From contig NC_091160.1 of assembly GCF_040958095.1 (NCBI RefSeq), positions 36,773,165 to 36,837,164 on the forward strand: a stretch of 64,000 nt of DNA, written 5' to 3'. A model generated the notes under the pieces. That model was not told the DNA's origin and did no database searches. It saw only the letters and a program-made list of their open reading frames with translations. A program made the translations under genes and the position numbers. This document shows positions 56,990 through 64,000 of this stretch, in pieces. Numbering within the stretch: the first letter of the stretch is position 1; every line of letters starts with the position of its first letter. Source of the stretch: Procambarus clarkii. Taxonomy: Eukaryota > Arthropoda > Malacostraca > Decapoda > Cambaridae.

Positions 56990-58350
56990 TTGAGTCAGTA
57001 ACCGGGTTCATGCTGTTTCATGTGCCTTATAGCCTCTTTTTCTATGATCCTACCCCAAGTCAATGGTAAGTTCTCAAGAATTGGCAGTAGCAGGTAATAG
57101 TGCAACGAATATAAAGGGGAATAAAACAAGATGCAATAATACCTCCATCAATATATTATCAGTCGAAGTATAACTACACTTATGTACACAGTGTCATGTT
57201 CACCTAGGACACTCAATATCTCTGCAGTGTTCTTCAAATCCCGGTGAGTCCACTTTCTTCAAATATACATTGCCCATGCTCAATGGTAATCACCGGCGAG
57301 TTCACCTTCCTCAACATGGGCCAGTCCAAACACCCTATCGTCACGATGTCCCAATACCCTACATCTGCTCTCCAGAAACACTGGCAGAGGGCTTTAGCAA
57401 CATGCTGACAGGGGTCGCAAATAATCACTTCCAGGGGTATCTAACACCCTGGCAGAAGTCTCTAGCAACACTTCTCAGCAGACGGACACTACTGTCGTCT
57501 CGTAACTCCTCTTGGCCAAATCCCGGGCACATCGATCCACATAACACTGCCTAAGTACAACATCCAACACACTGCTTACCACCAACAGCAGTTACTTGGC
57601 CTCTCACAGGACCAAGTCAGGAGTTCTGGACTGCCCAAAGCGAACTGATTTCCACAGTGCAATACTCTCCATGAAACCTCATTGGATATAAAAGTCATTA
57701 GCCAGACATAGTATACAGGGAGAACATAGGATGACAATCTTTCACTGGGGAACTGAAATTGTAATGGAATGCACAACCTAGATGGCATTGATATCGTTAC
57801 ACCATCCACTAGAGGTCATTATCGTCGACCTCACCTCCTAACTGAAGTATGAAACGAGCCTTTCACTGGCGCCACACCACCGCCAACAGATGGCGTTGTC
57901 TGCGTCTCACCTAATGTCTTGGAGTTGGAGTGCAGGTCCATAGATGGCACCGAAATTGCCACTCCTCACTCCAGCTACGGTGTTGATACTGTAACAGGCA
58001 ATATAAATTTAATGCTCTATTGAGCATTACAAGAATTGCCAAGTTGCAACCACAGACTGTGTACCTCTGATTCTTGTGTGCACAGAGATTATCTTTGCTT
58101 CAGGAAGAATTTCAGAAAGCTCCAGGTAAAGAATCCTGTGATGGTGGTGGTCTGGAGTAGCAGCTTGACGAGTCAACTGCTGGCCAGTGACAGCACCATT
58201 GACGGGAACAGTTCTCATGTACCACTAGCACCAGTATAACCCAACAGAGACATAAAAGAGATTTCTGTTGTGCCAGTGCAGAATGTAAGCCTACTTGCAT
58301 TGTCTTGTGATTTTCTAATAGGACTTGAAAGGACTTTGCCTTTGGTAACA
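56990..58350. other. G+C-elevated segment of unknown origin
   Basis: Roughly 1.3 kb with higher G+C than both flanks and scattered short ORFs on both strands, none with a domain I recognise. It might be an old transposon or a lineage-specific repeat. CACCCTGGCAGAAGTCTC and AAACACTGGCAGAGGGCTTT show internal similarity. Confidence 0.3.
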
Positions 58351-58708
58351 CTCAAGAGTACTGTCAGAAAGGTGCTGTTCATATTTACTCAAAGCCCATT
58401 TCTTTAATGTTTTTATATATTGTACTTTATTGATTGTTTAGTGTCAGTAATGTTTGTGAGTGCTTTTTGGATTATAGATTTTGAACGGTTGATTTTAGCT
58501 TATGCATTTGTTTTCTGTTGTCTTTATTGACATTTTATTCAGAACTGCTGGAACAGTTTTGATAAAATTTGGTTAGAATCTTCTCAAAGGCAGGCTGTAG
58601 AAAATCATTCCCAAGTTGTTGCAACATAATACACATAAATGAGATGTAAAATGTTGTTTTACCTTTTATAGAAGCATTAAACCAATTGAAATATTTATAC
58701 TTAAAATG

Positions 58709-59302
58709 ATTAGGTTTCTATGAACAGATCCACAAGGGCCGTGACGAGGATTCGAACCTGCATCCGAGAGCATCCCAGACGCTGTCTTAATCGACTGAGC
58801 TATGACATGGTCAAAAGGAGTTGAAACCAAAGTTCTACTGAACTTATTGGATCCTGCAGCCTCTCCGAGGCACAAACCAGGGATTTACATAACTCCCCCC
58901 ATGCACTTGAGCTATGTCAATAGGCCGTTCTCCCTCTTCGCCCTTCATTACACACAGAAATTGTCACGGCCCTTGTGGATTTGTTCATTTGATGCATCAC
59001 GCAATTGTGATTTCTGTTTGTAATGAAGTAAGGGCGAAGAGGGAGAATGGCCTATTGACATAGCTCAAGTGCATGGGGGAAGTTGTGTAAAACCATGATT
59101 TGTGCCTCGGAGAGGCTACGAGATCCAGTAAGTTCAGTAGAACTTCGATTTCAACGACTTTTGACCATGTCGTAGCTCAGTTGATTAAGGCAGCGTCTGG
59201 GATGCTCTCGGATGCAGGTTCGAATCCTCGTCACGGCCCTTGTGGATTTGTTCATTTGATGCATCATGCAATTGTGATTTGTGTGTGTTATTAGGTTTCT
59301 AT
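58709..59302. mobile_element. Inverted composite of two SINE-like copies with target-site duplication
   Basis: Two copies of a tRNA-like element lie head to head. The left arm (about 58722-58963) is on the minus strand and the right arm (about 59009-59289) on the plus strand. Both carry a tRNA-like region with TAGCTCAGT and GGTTCGAATCC and end in CCTTGTGGATTTGTTCAT-type tails. A 45-bp tail fragment separates them. The composite is flanked by perfect 13-bp direct repeats ATTAGGTTTCTAT (58709-58721 and 59290-59302). Confidence 0.8.
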
Positions 59303-59677
59303 AAATTTGAGATTTGTCTAGAGACCTTTTATAAGAAATATGGAGTTATCATTCAAACCAGGACTGAATATTTTCCACCATATATTATATTCAGGATTAA
59401 CTTGTGAATTTTATCAGCAAAAAACTGATAATACAGATTTGTAGAATTACAGTTTGAACTACAGTATGCACATTGTTTGTATTCCTAGATTTAATTTGGT
59501 GATATTTGCCAAGTTATTTAATTTCCACTTAGGCGTCTTGTTATTTAGTTACCATTATGTAACGAATGCATAGAAAAATGTAAACGACAATTGTGCAGTA
59601 ATCTTTTTGTGATTATTTCTGAAGTTTGTAAGTGTTAAACAGGTGTACAAATTACTGTATTATAATTGCATAGTATG

Positions 59678-60043
59678 TCATATTTTTGGTTGAATAATTG
59701 TTATTAAGAACAATTGGCTGTAATGAAACCATGTGGGCCTTGCAGGGTGGTAATTTAAGAAAGGTTTTGTTTGAAGACTTAACCTCATACTGCTTCTGAA
59801 CCTCATACTGCTTCTGTAGTCTTTTATGCATTGTCCCTCATGGTTGATGATCTCTTGTAGAATCTTTCCCAGACATGTTGAGGCCATCAGGAGCACACAC
59901 ACAGAGCATCCATTTATATTGTTGAAGTGGTTAAAGGAGTTAGATACTCTTGTCTCATGATTACTTTCAACTATGAATGGATGTACACATATTCTCCTCC
60001 TCACTCTTATCCCTGATGGCTTGTTTTCTCTGAGAATGTTCAC
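59678..60043 (-). other. Unidentified 121-codon ORF
   Basis: Minus-strand ORF with ordinary amino-acid usage but no recognised domain. It includes a local duplication (AACCTCATACTGCTTCTG twice). May be chance or an old transposon piece. Confidence 0.2.
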
Positions 60044-60049
60044 TGCTTA

Positions 60050-61360
60050 AGGAAATGGTCATTTGTTTTGTTTAAAGGAATATAATTGTACAGAATCATT
60101 TCTGTAGATTACATTCCTAAACAGAAGAGCAAGATCAATTTGATAGCAGAGGGCGAGCCAAGGTGGATATTAACATCACGTTTTTAAACTCCTCAGTATG
60201 AACAGCAATTGAAAATGTTAAGCAGGTTACGTCTGACATCCGCAGCATAGTACCTAGCCTGGGAGGTTGAGATTATTAATCACATACAGTATATGTAAAT
60301 AAATAAATGCACTCAAATTGCAAAATCATATAAGGAGCTAGCCTCTTTATACTAAGATAAAAGGTTAGATCTTCCATTGGTCAAGTTATTTTGGAAGAAT
60401 ATCATACATGTGATATCGTATTAAAAAATAAGATACAGTACCAGTTTGTAGTGTAATGTTTGTGCTTATATGAATATGCTTATATGGATTGATTAGTTCC
60501 AGATCCCATCCTTTACAAAGTATGTACAGAGTAATGTCAACAAATCTAGAACTTGGTACTCTATAAATCGAAACCTCGAGAGTCCATGAAAGTTGTTAAT
60601 CAAAAAATTTAGAATAATATCACGAGATTTCATGTTCATCATATACAGAAAAACCTGACTGACCAGGCATTGTTAATTATTTCCAACTGTATTTTTTCAA
60701 CCTTTGTCCTATTATTTTGTCTCTAGTAGTAAATATTACTTGAAAATTTTTGTTTTAGAAATTATGTACTGTACTGTACTGTACTTAAAACTACTTAAAA
60801 ATTATACATTGAATTCGGTAGAATGTAACTTTTTCTGTGACTGGCCCCATCTGACCACACAGTATGGACCTCTCTTGGCTACCTACATTGTCTCTGTGGT
60901 GGTGTGGTTCACCCCTTGTTACTCTAGGTTTTGAATTCTTTTTCTTTTGGATACTGTTTAGTATGTGAGCAAAAATTATGTTTGTAAGTAAGAGTTGTCT
61001 TCAGGCACCACTTTTATGTGGCTAAATCAGATATGATTAATTAGTGGTACGTTAACATGACAAAAAGGCTAAATTTATGTTGAAAAGTGATGGAGTATCT
61101 TAAAACACATAATTTTTCTTGATATTTAATACAAATTATAGGGAACGTTTAGATCATTGCCAGGTGTGACATTTCTGGTGGTAAAAAAGAAAAAAGAAAA
61201 AGAAAAATGGTCAGTGGCATAAAAAAAAATTAGATAGATTGGCTCACTATAATAAAAATGTGGTCTTCAAATGACAAAGTACAAAGTTATATTTTTATTA
61301 TAATATGAAATATTAAATTGTATTATGTATATACCTGTACGAGTATAATGCTTTGTGGGG
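60050..61360. other. AT-rich DNA, no gene seen
   Basis: Short ORFs only. A (TACTG)n run at about 60763-60785. Confidence 0.45.
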
Positions 61361-61364
61361 AAAT

Positions 61365-61570
61365 TAGGACGATTCTCAGATACCTACATTTGACTCAGGA
61401 TGTGACCCACAACAAATAACTAATACCCAGGTTTCTATTTGCCGCTAGGTAAACAGAGGCAATGGATGTAAGGAGACATGTTCACGTGTCTCGCCCTACC
61501 TGGGATATAAATGCAAGAGAGTTTGGTTGTGAGCTGACTGCACTATCCACTGCACCACAGTAGTCTGGAC
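61365..61570 (-). mobile_element. Degenerate tRNA-derived SINE
   Basis: Minus-strand body (complement of TATTTGCCGCTAGGTAAACAG) and a worn tRNA-like head (complement of GTGAGCTGACTGCACTATCC). Confidence 0.6.
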
Positions 61571-62394
61571 TTTGGAGGTCACATTGTACAGTATACATTC
61601 CGTGTATTCAATACACTGTATTGAAATAATACTTCCAGTGCTTACACCCTGCTAGTTTTTAGCAAGTAAACAGTACTGATACTGTATTAATTTTTGTTAG
61701 TTGCAATTATTTGCACAAAGTGTTACAGAGCACACACTTTGTGCATTTTCTGGGAGGTCTGTTTCCGGTGGCTGTAAGTAGAAGCTACCAAAGGGCTCAC
61801 GAGAAAATGACATCTCATTACAGGAATCAGACACCTTTGATGTTGCTTGCCTTATATGCTTTTGTTCTTGTATTGGCATCCTTAGTGATATTTAGCGCCT
61901 TTTGAATATCCTACAAGTTTGATGGTGCTACATAGTCTACCTGGCTTGGCACCTTCTTTTGATAATTACTTATTTATAGTTAAAGCTGGATATTTTTTAG
62001 CATAAATTAATTTTCAGTGACAACCTCTCTGGTCTGGAACTATTCCGATATACTGTACTGGAGTTCACAATCAGAATAGCCAACTGCTGCATGCAGAGAT
62101 CCACATTCACACTACCAACATGCTTAACCCATAAATAGTACAGCTATATAAAAGTACTGCATCTAGGTATGCATTACTCAAGTAGTTACCAAATCAAATG
62201 GGAAAAGGTTGCATATGGCGATCAGAGAAGTGTAAGAAGTGTTTGGGAGTATTGAGTGCAATATACTGTATTCTTGGAAGTTCTGTCCAAATTTGTCATG
62301 TAGAGTGCAATATTTTACTATGAATACAGATGGTGGTGTTGATAATTCACAATTAATACTCGATATACATGAGAAAGTGGTGCTATTCATACAG

Positions 62395-62610
62395 TATATA
62401 TAAGCAAACAGACAACATATACCTGTATAAGGAAGCAGTGCTGCTCATACAATCTTTATAAGAAAGCAGTGTGCTCGTGCAATATATATGAGAAAGTAGT
62501 ACTGCTCATGCAATATATATATAAGAAAGCAGTACTGCTCATATAATATACAGTATAGGATATGGTAGTGCTGCTCATACACTACGAGAAAGCAGTGCTT
62601 GACATACAAT
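62395..62610. repeat. Irregular ~35-bp tandem repeat
   Basis: About five or six diverged units around AGAAAGCAGTACTGCTCAT and AATATATAT. Confidence 0.75.

Positions 62611-64000
<1,390 letters not shown>

Overview
The window is nuclear DNA of an animal, most likely a decapod crustacean and probably a crayfish-like one. It has a multi-exon gene with GT-AG introns, very long microsatellites and minisatellites, and many copies of tRNA-headed SINEs and non-LTR retrotransposon tails of a kind I associate with decapod genomes. The organism call is an inference from repeat style and gene structure; no species-specific marker was identified.

The one gene I can reconstruct is a ZIP-family metal transporter on the + strand. 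It has nine coding exons between 38886 and 51782, and every intron obeys GT-AG. The joined reading frame is 1617 nt, giving 538 residues with a signal peptide, a glycosylatable ectodomain and eight membrane segments. The metal-site motifs are HNFID in TM4 and EELPHELGD in TM5. The glutamate in place of histidine at the start of the TM5 motif places it with SLC39A8/SLC39A14 (ZIP8/ZIP14). A splice acceptor at 38858 shows that at least one non-coding upstream exon exists; the G+C-rich segment ending at a possible donor at 33926/33927 is the best local candidate.

Layout. 1-33 kb is repeat-dominated: tandem arrays with units of about 14, 16, 19, 20, 21, 23, 26, 31, 42, 50 and 66 bp, long (CA), (TA), (TC) and (TGTC) runs, several SINE families, LINE fragments, two MITE families and a degenerate RNase H-bearing LINE at 23.6-24.9 kb. 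I see no convincing intact gene there; a 95-codon minus-strand ORF with a signal-peptide-like start (30262-30549) is the only weak candidate. 33-52 kb holds the transporter and its introns, with an internally deleted Tigger-like transposon upstream and another in intron 4, plus SINEs. 52-64 kb is downstream sequence: a minisatellite just past the stop codon, a third Tigger derivative containing a TGGA-rich minisatellite, a SINE-derived inverted composite with a 13-bp target duplication (58709-59302), and AT-rich DNA ending in a (TA)n run.

The most unusual observations are four. A 38-bp near-copy of the start of transporter exon 4 lies in the preceding intron, and its three differences are all synonymous. 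The inverted SINE composite at 58.7-59.3 kb appears to have inserted as a unit. A 44-bp perfect palindrome sits between two (TA)n arrays. Three Tigger derivatives are nested with, or remodelled by, later insertions and satellite growth.
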